A DNA stretch of 64,000 nt from Burkholderia sp. BCC1644. GTDB lineage: Bacteria; Pseudomonadota; Gammaproteobacteria; Burkholderiales; Burkholderiaceae. Positions 9,131 through 16,528 of this stretch are shown piece after piece (the first letter of the stretch is position 1; every line of letters begins with the position of its first letter). The notes below the pieces were generated by a model. That model was given only the letters and a program-made list of their open reading frames with translations. It searched no databases and was not told the DNA's origin. The stretch covers positions 248,001 to 312,000 of the forward strand of contig NZ_CADFEI010000009.1 of assembly GCF_902833225.1 (NCBI RefSeq), written 5' to 3'. The position numbers and the translations under genes are program-made.

Positions 9131-9544
9131 TCAGTCCTTGCCCGAACCCGCCACCGCCACCGCACGAACCTCGACGCACAGCCCCGGCAGCGCCAGTTGC
9201 GACACGCCGACTGCCGTCCACGACGGGTAACGGTCAGGGAAATACCTGTCCTTGACCGCTGCGAAGCCTTCGGTCTCGCGCTGCAGATCCGTGTGGAAGG
9301 TCGTCAGCTCGACGACATCGGCCAGGCTCGCCCCGGCTTCCTCGAGGATCATCTTCAGGCACTCGAACGCGATCTGAGCCTGCGCCTGCACGCCGTCGGC
9401 AGGCTGCATCTGCGCGTCGAGGCCGACCTGGCCCGACACCCAGATCGTGTCGCCGACGCGCGTCGCCGGCGAGAAGTGGTACGCGTCGTACCACGGCTGG
9501 AATGCGGCCGGCACGATCGATTGCCGCTTGGGGGTTGCTGTCAT
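9131..9544 (-). CDS. RidA/YjgF/UK114 family protein
   Basis: A 137-residue member of the Rid superfamily (single YjgF domain, with WVSGQVGLDAQ and the central ECLKMILEEAGASLADVVELTTF). RidA enzymes hydrolyse reactive enamines/imines, which would suit a locus with two amine oxidases. However, where canonical RidA has the catalytic arginine in a PARScV motif, this protein reads PSWTAV. It therefore belongs to an Arg-less Rid subgroup whose activity is uncertain. The start at 9544 fits the family N-terminus (KRQSIVPAAFQPWYDAYHFSPATRVGD). It lies 17 bp after the PhyH-like dioxygenase and is probably co-transcribed. Confidence 0.85.
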   Translation of the reverse strand: MTATPKRQSIVPAAFQPWYDAYHFSPATRVGDTIWVSGQVGLDAQMQPADGVQAQAQIAFECLKMILEEAGASLADVVELTTFHTDLQRETEGFAAVKDRYFPDRYPSWTAVGVSQLALPGLCVEVRAVAVAGSGKD

Positions 9545-9561
9545 GATGAAAATCTCCCGGT

Positions 9562-10395
9562 TCAAACAAGTTGGCGGAAACACGACGCGCGAAACGGATC
9601 GCCGGCCTTCAGCGCGGCCAGTTCCTCGACGAACAGCACGCCGGCCGGCGTAAAGCCTGAACGGCTTTCGTCCGGCAGCGGGCTGAACACCGCGTCGTCG
9701 CCGAAGAAGCGCAGCACGAGCGTGTGGCGATCGGGGAAGTCGGCATCGACCGCGCCGCCGCCGTGCAGTACGCCCGGATGAAGCAGCAGCACGTCGCCAG
9801 GCTTCGTTTCCCACGACAGGATGTCGTACGCATCCGGCGCCGCGCGGCGCTCGACCTCGATGTTCGGCAGGCGCGGCCACACGTCGCCGCCATGCAGCGG
9901 GTCCGTCGGATCCTCGGCGTTCTGGAACGTCGTGCCGTCGTGGCGCACGCCGTGATGCGAGCCACGTACGATTTCCAGCGCATTGCGCTTCGGCACGCCC
10001 TCGAAGCTGATCCACGCATTGCCGAAATGCATCCCTTGCCACGGCAGGTACGACGTGTCCTGGTGCCACGGCGAGCGCGCGCTCTTGCCGCCGGCCTTCA
10101 TGAACAGCTCCTCCGCGAAATACCAGACGTGCTTCGAGCCCCACAGGTCGGCGAACAGCTGCCCGAACGGCAACGTCCCGACGAGTTCGTCGAGCCGTGC
10201 CTTCGCATACGGGTTCGCGTTGTCGTTGTGCGACCGGTATTCGGTGCCGTCGAGCAGCGCCGATGCCATCGGGCCCGGGTTCTCCATCCCCCAGTCGAAC
10301 GCCGCGCGGCAATGCGCGAGTTGTTCGTCATTGAGCGCCCCTTCGAGGAGCACTGCCCCATCCTCGAAGAAAGCCTTTCGCATCTTTGCGTCCAT
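9562..10395 (-). CDS. Phytanoyl-CoA dioxygenase (PhyH) family Fe(II)/2-oxoglutarate oxygenase
   Basis: A 277-residue non-haem iron oxygenase. The facial triad is visible: HQD with His111/Asp113, distal His211 in HPGVLHGGG, and a 2-oxoglutarate-binding Arg229 in TLVLRF. PhyH members hydroxylate small molecules, lipids and amino-acid-like metabolites; the substrate here is unknown. I prefer the ATG at 10395 (aggag seven bases upstream) over an in-frame TTG at 10401. It is the first gene of the probable operon PhyH-Rid-DUF1329-DUF1302-RND-Ycf48-oxidase-cytochrome. It starts about 70 bp downstream of a perfect palindromic operator. Confidence 0.86.
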   Translation of the reverse strand: MDAKMRKAFFEDGAVLLEGALNDEQLAHCRAAFDWGMENPGPMASALLDGTEYRSHNDNANPYAKARLDELVGTLPFGQLFADLWGSKHVWYFAEELFMKAGGKSARSPWHQDTSYLPWQGMHFGNAWISFEGVPKRNALEIVRGSHHGVRHDGTTFQNAEDPTDPLHGGDVWPRLPNIEVERRAAPDAYDILSWETKPGDVLLLHPGVLHGGGAVDADFPDRHTLVLRFFGDDAVFSPLPDESRSGFTPAGVLFVEELAALKAGDPFRASCFRQLV

Positions 10396-10462
10396 CGTCA
10401 ATCTCCTGATTCGTTCAGCGACAACCGGCGGCCGATCTTCACTGCCGGCCCCTTCAGTAGAA

Positions 10463-10488
10463 CATGATGACTATGTTAGGTCATCATG
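10463..10488. promoter_or_regulatory. 26-bp perfect inverted repeat, probable regulator operator
   Basis: Perfect 9-bp arms catgatgac and gtcatcatg flank an 8-bp AT-rich spacer (tatgttag), in the intergenic region between the TetR gene and the PhyH-led operon. Its size and symmetry are typical of TetR-family operators, so the regulator at 10641-11264 is the obvious candidate. A related but degenerate version (taggtcatgat) occurs at about 14434-14446, ahead of the second amine oxidase. Confidence 0.6.
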
Positions 10489-10490
10489 AC

Positions 10491-10527
10491 AAAAATAATG
10501 AAAAGAAAAAGACGGGGTATTCCCTGT
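10491..10527 (-). terminator. Rho-independent terminator after the TetR gene
   Basis: Hairpin at 10512-10527 (six base pairs with one G-U, loop TATT), preceded on the plus strand by A-rich sequence from 10491 to 10510. On the minus strand this reads as a GC stem followed by a long T-rich tract. It lies about 115 bp beyond the TetR stop codon. Confidence 0.55.
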
Positions 10528-10640
10528 TTCGTCTGCATGATCGAACGCGCATCGCGGCGGTCTGCCGGTCTGTCATGACAACCCGCTTTCAGCGTTCGTA
10601 CAATCGGGCGACGAAGCCGGGCCGCGGCTTCGCCGTTACG

Positions 10641-11264
10641 TCATCCGCGCATGCGGTCGAACACCGTGTGCGTGAGGAAGCCGACCAGCACCGCATCGGC
10701 CAGCGTGTCGTCGGTACTGCATGCGTCGGCCGCACGGCACGACTGCACGCCGTCGCACAGTGCAGTCAGGCCGAGCGCCAGCACGTGCGCGGGCAGCGGT
10801 AGCGACACGCCGGTGCGCGTTGCGAACGCGTCGATACACGCCGTCGCGAGCGCCTGCCGCTCGCGCAGGAACGCGCCGAACTGTGCGCGAAACTGCGGAT
10901 CGCGCGCCATCTGCAGCTGCGCCTCCAGCCACATCAGCCGCGACGCGTGCCGCGCGGCAAGCCGCCGCCAGTACGCAAGCATCGCGCGCTGCGCGTCGTC
11001 TGCCGAACCGGTCGGCATGCCGATGATTCGCTGCAACGCCGTCGCGGCATCGTCGTGATCGCGCCGCAACAGCTCGAACAGCACCTCCGTCTTGCTGCGA
11101 AAGTTCGAATAGAATGCCCCGCGTGTATACCCGGCCGCTGCCGCAATTTCTTCCACGCTCGCGGCCGCATATCCTTTCTCCACGAAGATCGCGTGCGCGG
11201 CGCCGAGCAGGCGTTCGCGCGTCGCCTCGCGCCGCTGCGCACGGGTCAGGCGAACCCCGTCCAT
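10641..11264 (-). CDS. TetR/AcrR family transcriptional regulator
   Basis: A 207-residue repressor-type regulator. The N-terminal TetR helix-turn-helix is clear (RLLGAAHAIFVEKGY, then SVEEIAAAAGYTRGAFYSNF at about residues 36-56). The remainder is an alpha-helical ligand/dimer domain without recognisable specificity. It is the last gene of the group oxidase-cytochrome-membrane protein-TetR and faces the PhyH-led operon across a palindromic operator, so it probably regulates one or both operons in response to the locus substrate. Confidence 0.88.
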   Translation of the reverse strand: MDGVRLTRAQRREATRERLLGAAHAIFVEKGYAAASVEEIAAAAGYTRGAFYSNFRSKTEVLFELLRRDHDDAATALQRIIGMPTGSADDAQRAMLAYWRRLAARHASRLMWLEAQLQMARDPQFRAQFGAFLRERQALATACIDAFATRTGVSLPLPAHVLALGLTALCDGVQSCRAADACSTDDTLADAVLVGFLTHTVFDRMRG

Positions 11265-11337
11265 CCACGCGCTCCGCGATCGTCGCGGCCGGATCGGAAA
11301 ACGGCGCGAGCCATCGCCAGTTCCTCAGCACAGCTAC

Positions 11338-12012
11338 TCATTTCGGATACGACAAGACATTCGCGTTCGCATTGCTGCGTCCTGCCTCGCGCTCCAGTGC
11401 GCAATACGCGTAATAGAGCGCGGCGGTCAGGTACGACCACGTCAGCAGCGCCAGTACGTAGAAATTGAACACGATGTTGGTTTCCTCGCCCGGGATCTTG
11501 TAGAAGTCGTAAATGCACGCGATCGCCTGCGAAGCGACGAGCGCGATCGTCGTCGTCAGCGCATGGAACGCGTGGCCGGCACGCACGAGCCGCAACACGA
11601 AACCGGCGAGATAGATCGACATCAGCGTCCACATCGTCACGTAGAAGTACGGGAGCACGTGCCCCAACGCACCGGCCACGAGCGCGATCGTCCCGAGCGC
11701 CGCGAACACGAACAGCGTCACGTCCTGCCGCATCGATGGCCGGTAACCGTGCGTGACGGCCATCAGGCCGGCAACCGCGATCACCGGCATCCCGAACCCG
11801 CGCGAGAACGCGTCGAGAAAGTGCGAAATGAAGTACGACACCGGCGATTCGGTCGCGAAGAAGATCACGGCATTGGATGCGGAGATCGTCACGATCCACC
11901 ACTCGAAGCCGAGCAGGAAGTTGCGCTTGCGGACGAACTTGAAGCCGTACACGCCGGTCGTCGCCGCAAGCGTCGCGCTGGAAAGACAAAGGACAAGTGA
12001 TCTGTGATCCAT
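11338..12012 (-). CDS. Polytopic inner-membrane protein, function unknown
   Basis: A 224-residue hydrophobic protein with about six or seven predicted membrane spans. The start at 12012 is supported by a ggag site eight bases upstream; the longer frame has no membrane character before it. Membrane-proximal histidines (ISHFLDAF, VTHGYRP, LGHVLPYF, GHAFHAL) could bind haem or metal, but no known motif is satisfied. It directly follows the di-haem cytochrome gene. That placement suggests it anchors or accepts electrons from the amine oxidase/cytochrome pair; this is inference only. Confidence 0.75.
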   Translation of the reverse strand: MDHRSLVLCLSSATLAATTGVYGFKFVRKRNFLLGFEWWIVTISASNAVIFFATESPVSYFISHFLDAFSRGFGMPVIAVAGLMAVTHGYRPSMRQDVTLFVFAALGTIALVAGALGHVLPYFYVTMWTLMSIYLAGFVLRLVRAGHAFHALTTTIALVASQAIACIYDFYKIPGEETNIVFNFYVLALLTWSYLTAALYYAYCALEREAGRSNANANVLSYPK

Positions 12013-12047
12013 GATTCGAACTCCGTAGGTCGATTGCTTTCGATGAT

Positions 12048-12707
12048 TCACTGTTTGCCAGGGCTGACGCTCGCGAGGTAGGTCGCGATTGCCATGCGGT
12101 CGTCGGCCGACATCGCCTTCGTGACGCGCTGCATCGTGCCCGTCGCCTCGCTGCGCGTGCCGTTCGCAAACGCGTCGAGCTGCGCGAGCAGGTAGTCGTA
12201 GCCCTGCCCGGCCAGACGCGGAAACTGCGCCTGCCCCGTCAGCCGTGCACCGTGACACGCGGCGCACGCGGCGCCTTTCACCCGTTGCTCGCCCTTCGCC
12301 CGCAGTCGCGCATCCGCTTTGAAGTACCGGTTGTCCACCGGCACCTGCTTCGCGTAGTAGTCGGCCAGATGCGCGACCTCGGTTTCGCTCATGGTCATCG
12401 CGAGCGGCCCCATCGTCGGGTTCGCGCGTTGCCCGCTTGCAAACGCACGAAGCTGCACGGCCACGTATTGCGCCGGCTGGCCCGCGAGGCTCGGGTACGC
12501 CTGGTTGAGCGATGTGCCTTTCACGCCGTGGCAGCCCATGCACGTATCGGTCACGCGCGGCCACGGGCCGCCGTCTGCGTCATCGGCTTGCGCGGCCGTA
12601 TCGATATGGCGCTGCAGGCGATAAAAGCCGAGCAGCGTCGGGCCATAGAGCGCGAGCAACGCGCCGGCCGCCACGAGCGCCGCAAGCAGCAGCATGCGTT
12701 TCTTCAT
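12048..12707 (-). CDS. Di-haem c-type cytochrome (cytochrome c4-like)
   Basis: A 219-residue exported or membrane-anchored cytochrome with an N-terminal hydrophobic leader (MKKRMLLLAALVAAGALLAL) and two haem-binding motifs, CMGCH and CAACH. Each is followed by the 'P.LAGQ..Y...QL.AFA.G.R' sequence of cytochrome c4 halves. The ATG at 12707 has an aggaga site. It is the probable electron acceptor of the amine oxidase encoded 10 bp upstream, by analogy with NicA2-CycN. The truncated cytochrome at 1-351 is its paralogue. Confidence 0.9.
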   Translation of the reverse strand: MKKRMLLLAALVAAGALLALYGPTLLGFYRLQRHIDTAAQADDADGGPWPRVTDTCMGCHGVKGTSLNQAYPSLAGQPAQYVAVQLRAFASGQRANPTMGPLAMTMSETEVAHLADYYAKQVPVDNRYFKADARLRAKGEQRVKGAACAACHGARLTGQAQFPRLAGQGYDYLLAQLDAFANGTRSEATGTMQRVTKAMSADDRMAIATYLASVSPGKQ

Positions 12708-12717
12708 CTTCGCTCTC

Positions 12718-14202
12718 CTAAGCATGACGCAGCGCATTGAGCGCGTGAAGCGCGCTTTGGTGACCCGAGCGCACGGCGCCGTCCATGTAGCCGGCCCAGA
12801 TGTTCGCCGTCTCGGTACCCGACCAGATCAGGTTGCCGCACGGCGCGCGCAGCGCTTCGCCGTGCGCGCTCCAGAAACCGGGCGGGATCGCCGACACGCA
12901 CGTGATCGTCCACGGATCGGCCAGCCCCCAGTCGCGATCGTGGTACGACACCGGCGCACGCGCCTCGTCGCCCCACGCCTGCGCATAGAGATCCATGTGC
13001 ATCTGCTTCGCCGCCTGTGGGTCCGACGGCATCAGCGCATTCCGGACGAACGCGTTGATCACGCCGATCTCGCCGCCCGGCGGCGAATTGTCGTAAGCCC
13101 AGAAAACCGGCCCGTCGGTCTGGAAGATGTGTCCGTTCAATCCCTTGTCACGCCAGAACGGGCGCCGATAGACCAGCGCCGTCTTGCGCGCCGGCGAATG
13201 GGCCGGCCACGCGCGCTGCAGTGCGTGGCGCCTTTCCGGCAGCGGTGGGTCGAACTGCACCTGGTGGCACAACGCCGGGTGGAGCGCCATCACCACCTTC
13301 TTCGCGCGCACCATGCCGCGATCGGTTTCCAGCGTGACGACGTCGCGATCCCAGCCGACGATCCGGCGCACCGGCGACGACAGCCGCACCTTGTCGCCCA
13401 ACTGCTGCGCCATCCGGATGCTGAGGACCTGCGAGCCGCCGACGAAGCGCGTTTCCTGCGCGCTGTGCCTGATCGAGTCGAGCTGTTCGTAATCGCAATC
13501 GGCGGAGTTGATCATCGACAGGAAATGCAGCAGCCCCATCTTTGCCGGTGCGGTGCCGCCCGACAGCGAAATCGACGCGTTCCAGCCCATCCGGTCTTCC
13601 GGCTTGATGCCTTGTGTCGCCAGCCAGTCGCCGACCGACAACCGATCGAGCTCACCCGCCTTCGGCGACGTCCACGGCGCCCCCGACGGCACGTCGCGCG
13701 ACAGCTTGCTCAACTTTGCCGCGACGGTTTCGTCGGTGCCGAACGTACCCTGCAGGTCGATCTCGGCGCGCCCGTCGCCGCCGAGAATCACCGTCTTGCC
13801 CGTGTAATAGCTCGGGAACGTGCCGACCTCCAGTTCGCGGGCAAGATCGGCGACGGCCGTCTGGCCCGGGCCGATCCACTGGCCGCCGACTTCGGTTACA
13901 TACCCGCCGCCCACGTCGTAGTTGAGCGTGCGGCCGCCCACGCGATCGCGCGCCTCGAGCACGACGAACGATTCGCAGCCCGCGTAGCGCAGGTCGCGCG
14001 CGGCCGTCAGGCCGGCCAGCCCGGCGCCGACGATCGCGACGTCGAGCACCGCACCGTCATGGCCGGCGGCCGGCGCCGCATCGGCCTTCGCCCGCGCGGC
14101 GCCGAGCGCCAACCCGCCCGCCGCGACCGATGCGCCCGCGACCTTGAGCCACTGCCTGCGCTGCAGGTCGGCCGTTCCGCTGATGGATGACTTCCTGGAC
14201 AT
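12718..14202 (-). CDS. FAD-dependent amine oxidase family protein, Tat signal (copy 2)
   Basis: A 494-residue flavin amine oxidase. The leader has a good twin-arginine motif (LQRRQWLKVAGA) and a hydrophobic region up to about residue 40. The flavin motifs are GAGLAG at about 59-64, LEARDRVGGRT, and C-terminal WSGTET. Long blocks are identical to copy 1 at 351-1829 (for example GGQWIGPGQTA, LSMINSADCDY, QETRFVGGSQVLSIRMA), so this is a relatively recent paralogue. Divergence in the middle third suggests different substrates. The start at 14202 was chosen to give the Tat leader; its ribosome site is weak. It heads the gene group oxidase-cytochrome-membrane protein-TetR. Confidence 0.88.
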   Translation of the reverse strand: MSRKSSISGTADLQRRQWLKVAGASVAAGGLALGAARAKADAAPAAGHDGAVLDVAIVGAGLAGLTAARDLRYAGCESFVVLEARDRVGGRTLNYDVGGGYVTEVGGQWIGPGQTAVADLARELEVGTFPSYYTGKTVILGGDGRAEIDLQGTFGTDETVAAKLSKLSRDVPSGAPWTSPKAGELDRLSVGDWLATQGIKPEDRMGWNASISLSGGTAPAKMGLLHFLSMINSADCDYEQLDSIRHSAQETRFVGGSQVLSIRMAQQLGDKVRLSSPVRRIVGWDRDVVTLETDRGMVRAKKVVMALHPALCHQVQFDPPLPERRHALQRAWPAHSPARKTALVYRRPFWRDKGLNGHIFQTDGPVFWAYDNSPPGGEIGVINAFVRNALMPSDPQAAKQMHMDLYAQAWGDEARAPVSYHDRDWGLADPWTITCVSAIPPGFWSAHGEALRAPCGNLIWSGTETANIWAGYMDGAVRSGHQSALHALNALRHA

Positions 14203-14414
14203 GATGTGTGGGTACCGCCTGCAAATGGCGCGAACGGCGGCCGCCCCGGCGGCACGCGGCCATCGCTCGCGCGGAATCTGACACTGGATGCGATCTCGGG
14301 CCGCCACACCCACCGGCAGTCCGCCCACTTGGAAAGTGCGCGAATCCGGTTCGCATGCCTGCCTGGTCACGTGCCGTATTGCCTTGTCCCGATAAGGATT
14401 TCCCGGCACCCTTA

Positions 14415-14462
14415 ATTAGTACATATTGCAAAAGATAGGTCATGATACATAAAACAGGATCG
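14415..14462 (-). promoter_or_regulatory. AT-rich control region homologous to that at 10455-10510
   Basis: This AT-rich island in otherwise GC-rich DNA aligns with the region upstream of the PhyH-led operon. Both contain tag.acat..tg, then taggtcat.at, then A-rich sequence leading into the same hairpin. It is the probable promoter and operator for the minus-strand oxidase gene at 14202. The left half of the palindrome is degenerate here. The rest of the 14203-14640 intergenic region, between divergent genes, shows no further feature. Confidence 0.5.
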
Positions 14463-14490
14463 AAAAAAAAAGACAGGGTATTCCCCTGTC
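14463..14490 (-). terminator. Rho-independent terminator-like hairpin upstream of oxidase copy 2
   Basis: A perfect 7-bp stem (gacaggg/ccctgtc, loop TATTC) at 14472-14490, with nine A residues at 14463-14471. On the minus strand this is a textbook GC hairpin plus T9. No minus-strand gene lies immediately upstream, so it may be an insulator left by duplication of the 10491-10527 cassette, or a leader attenuator. Confidence 0.6.
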
Positions 14491-14640
14491 GCACGGCGAT
14501 CGCTTCCATTCCGAAAGGACGTGGAAAGACGTCTCCGGCGATCCGGCAACGGCACGGCCCCGCCCACCTTCGTTCGATTGATTTGGCCGTGCGGTAGTAT
14601 GGCGACTCGATGGAACCCCGATGGATCTGAACGAGTGGCC

Positions 14641-15378
14641 ATGCCCGAATTTTCTTCATCTCCCGGCGCCGGCCAGGGCGCGCAAGCGCTCGTCCTCATC
14701 GCCGAGGACGAATCCGAGATCGCCGAGATCCTGACCGCCTACTTCGCGCGCAACGGCCTGCGCACCGTGCACGCGGCCGACGGCCGCCGCGCGCTCGAGC
14801 TCCACCTGTCGCTGAAACCCGACCTCGTGCTGCTCGACGTGCAGATGCCGCACGTCGACGGCTGGAAGGTGCTCGCCGAAATCCGCCATCGCGGCGACAC
14901 GCCGGTCATCATGCTGACCGCGCTCGACCAGGACATCGACAAGCTGACCGGGCTGCGCATCGGCGCCGACGACTACGTGGTCAAGCCGTTCAACCCGGCC
15001 GAAGTCGTCGCGCGCGCGCAGGCCGTGCTGCGCCGGTCGATGGCCGGCTCGCGCCAGGAAGAACAGCGCGTGCTGCGCGCCGCGCCGTTCGAGATCGATC
15101 TCGAGCACCACGAAGCGACGGTCGAAGCCGGCGGCACACGCCACACGCTCGTGCTGACGCTCACCGAATTCAAGCTGCTCGCGCAGCTCGCGCGCGCACC
15201 GCGCCGCGTATTCAGCCGCGCCGAGCTGATGGCCACCTGCCTGCCGGAAGGCGATGCGCTGGAGCGCACGGTGGACAGCCACGTCAGCAAGCTGCGCAAG
15301 AAACTGGACGACCTCGGCGTGCAAGGCGTGCCCGCCAGCGTGCGCGGCGTCGGCTACAAACTGTGGAGCGGCGATTGA
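14641..15378 (+). CDS. OmpR/BaeR-like response regulator
   Basis: A 245-residue response regulator. The receiver domain holds acidic residues (AEDESE), phospho-acceptor Asp66 in LLDVQMP, and the conserved Lys in VVKPFNP. The C-terminal OmpR/PhoB winged helix ends LRKKLDDLG..GVRGVGYKLW. The receiver sequence closely resembles BaeR/SmeR-type regulators of envelope stress and RND efflux. Its ATG was taken at 14641; the upstream in-frame extension is not receiver sequence. The kinase gene overlaps its stop. It is transcribed divergently from amine oxidase copy 2 and might regulate the envelope transport locus, but no direct evidence is visible. Confidence 0.9.
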   Translation: MPEFSSSPGAGQGAQALVLIAEDESEIAEILTAYFARNGLRTVHAADGRRALELHLSLKPDLVLLDVQMPHVDGWKVLAEIRHRGDTPVIMLTALDQDIDKLTGLRIGADDYVVKPFNPAEVVARAQAVLRRSMAGSRQEEQRVLRAAPFEIDLEHHEATVEAGGTRHTLVLTLTEFKLLAQLARAPRRVFSRAELMATCLPEGDALERTVDSHVSKLRKKLDDLGVQGVPASVRGVGYKLWSGD

Positions 15379-16460
15379 AACTCGACGGCCTGAGCCGCCA
15401 GATCGCACTGACGATGGGCGCGATCGCCTTCGGCATCACGGTGCTGATCGTCGTGACGGCCTACGCGTTCTACTACCTGCTGTACCGGTACTCGCCCGAA
15501 TACTTCAAGCCGCAGAGCTGGCTCCCGAGCGGGCCGGAGTGGGTGTGGATCATCTCGACCACGCTGGTCGGCCTGCTGATCTCGGTCGTCGTCGCGGTCA
15601 ACCTGTCGCGCCGCATCCTCGTGCCGCTGAACTCGGTGACGGACAGCATCCGCCGCGTCGCGCGCGGCGATCTCGGCGCACGCGCCGTCGCCGGCGACCG
15701 TTCGCTGCACGAGGCGGCGCTGCTCGCCGACAACTTCAACGCACTCGCGAGCGAACTGCAGCGCGTGACCGACGAGCAGACGTTCTGGAACGCGGCGATC
15801 GCCCATGAACTGCGCACGCCCGTGACCGTGCTGCGCGGGCGGCTGCAGGGGCTCGCCGAAGGCGTGTTCACGCCGAGCGAAGCGTTGTACCGCAGCCTGC
15901 TTGCGCAGGTCGAAGGGTTGACGCGGCTGATCGAGGATCTGCGCGTGGTCAGTCTCGCCGACAGCGGCCACCTGAGCATCGAAATCCGCGAAACCGATCT
16001 CGCCGCCGATGTGCGCGCCGTGGTCGACGTGTTCGCGCACGCGCTGCAGGCCGCCGGCCAGCATCCGGAACTCGATCTCGACGCGCGACGCATGCGATGC
16101 GATCCGGTCCGCATCCGCCAGGCGTTGCTGGCGCTGCTGGAGAACGCGCGCCGCCATGCGGTGCCCGGCACGATCCGGATCCAGACGCGCGTCGAAAACG
16201 GGATGTGCCGCCTGCGCGTCGAGGACGACGGCCCCGGCATCCCGGCCGAGTTCGCGCAGCACGTGTTCCAGGCATTCCGGCGCGTCGACGATACGCAACC
16301 CGGCGGCACCGGCCTCGGACTCGCCGTCGTCGCGGCGATCGCGCATGCGCACCGCGGCGAAGCCCTTTGCGTGCCGACCGGCGCTGGCGGCACGCGGTTC
16401 GAGGTGCAGTGGCCCGACAACCTCGTGCCGGCGCCCGACAGCGAGCGCTTCCCGGCGTAG
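15375..16460 (+). CDS. Sensor histidine kinase (BaeS-like)
   Basis: A 361-residue membrane kinase. It has two transmembrane helices (about 12-36 and 57-76) enclosing a very short periplasmic loop, then HAMP, HisKA with phospho-acceptor His144 in AHELRTP, and an HATPase_c domain with N box (ALLENARRHA), DDGPGIP and GGTGLGLAVV. The TTG at 15375 overlaps the regulator stop (TTGA) with gg-ag nine bases upstream, and the resulting N-terminus (MKLDGLSRQIALTM) fits the family. The tiny sensor loop implies membrane or intramembrane sensing. Confidence 0.9.
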   Translation: MKLDGLSRQIALTMGAIAFGITVLIVVTAYAFYYLLYRYSPEYFKPQSWLPSGPEWVWIISTTLVGLLISVVVAVNLSRRILVPLNSVTDSIRRVARGDLGARAVAGDRSLHEAALLADNFNALASELQRVTDEQTFWNAAIAHELRTPVTVLRGRLQGLAEGVFTPSEALYRSLLAQVEGLTRLIEDLRVVSLADSGHLSIEIRETDLAADVRAVVDVFAHALQAAGQHPELDLDARRMRCDPVRIRQALLALLENARRHAVPGTIRIQTRVENGMCRLRVEDDGPGIPAEFAQHVFQAFRRVDDTQPGGTGLGLAVVAAIAHAHRGEALCVPTGAGGTRFEVQWPDNLVPAPDSERFPA

Positions 16461-16471
16461 CGCGCGGCCTT

Positions 16472-16528
16472 TACGCCCGTTACGCCTCTACGCCTCTACG
16501 CCTCTACGCCGTTACGCCTCTACACCCT
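16472..16528. repeat. Short 8-bp tandem repeat array
   Basis: About six imperfect copies of tacgcctc run between the kinase stop and the convergent membrane-protein stop, with tacgcctc exact at 16481-16504 and 16513-16520. This is a simple-sequence array in a convergent intergenic gap with no coding signal. Confidence 0.75.
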
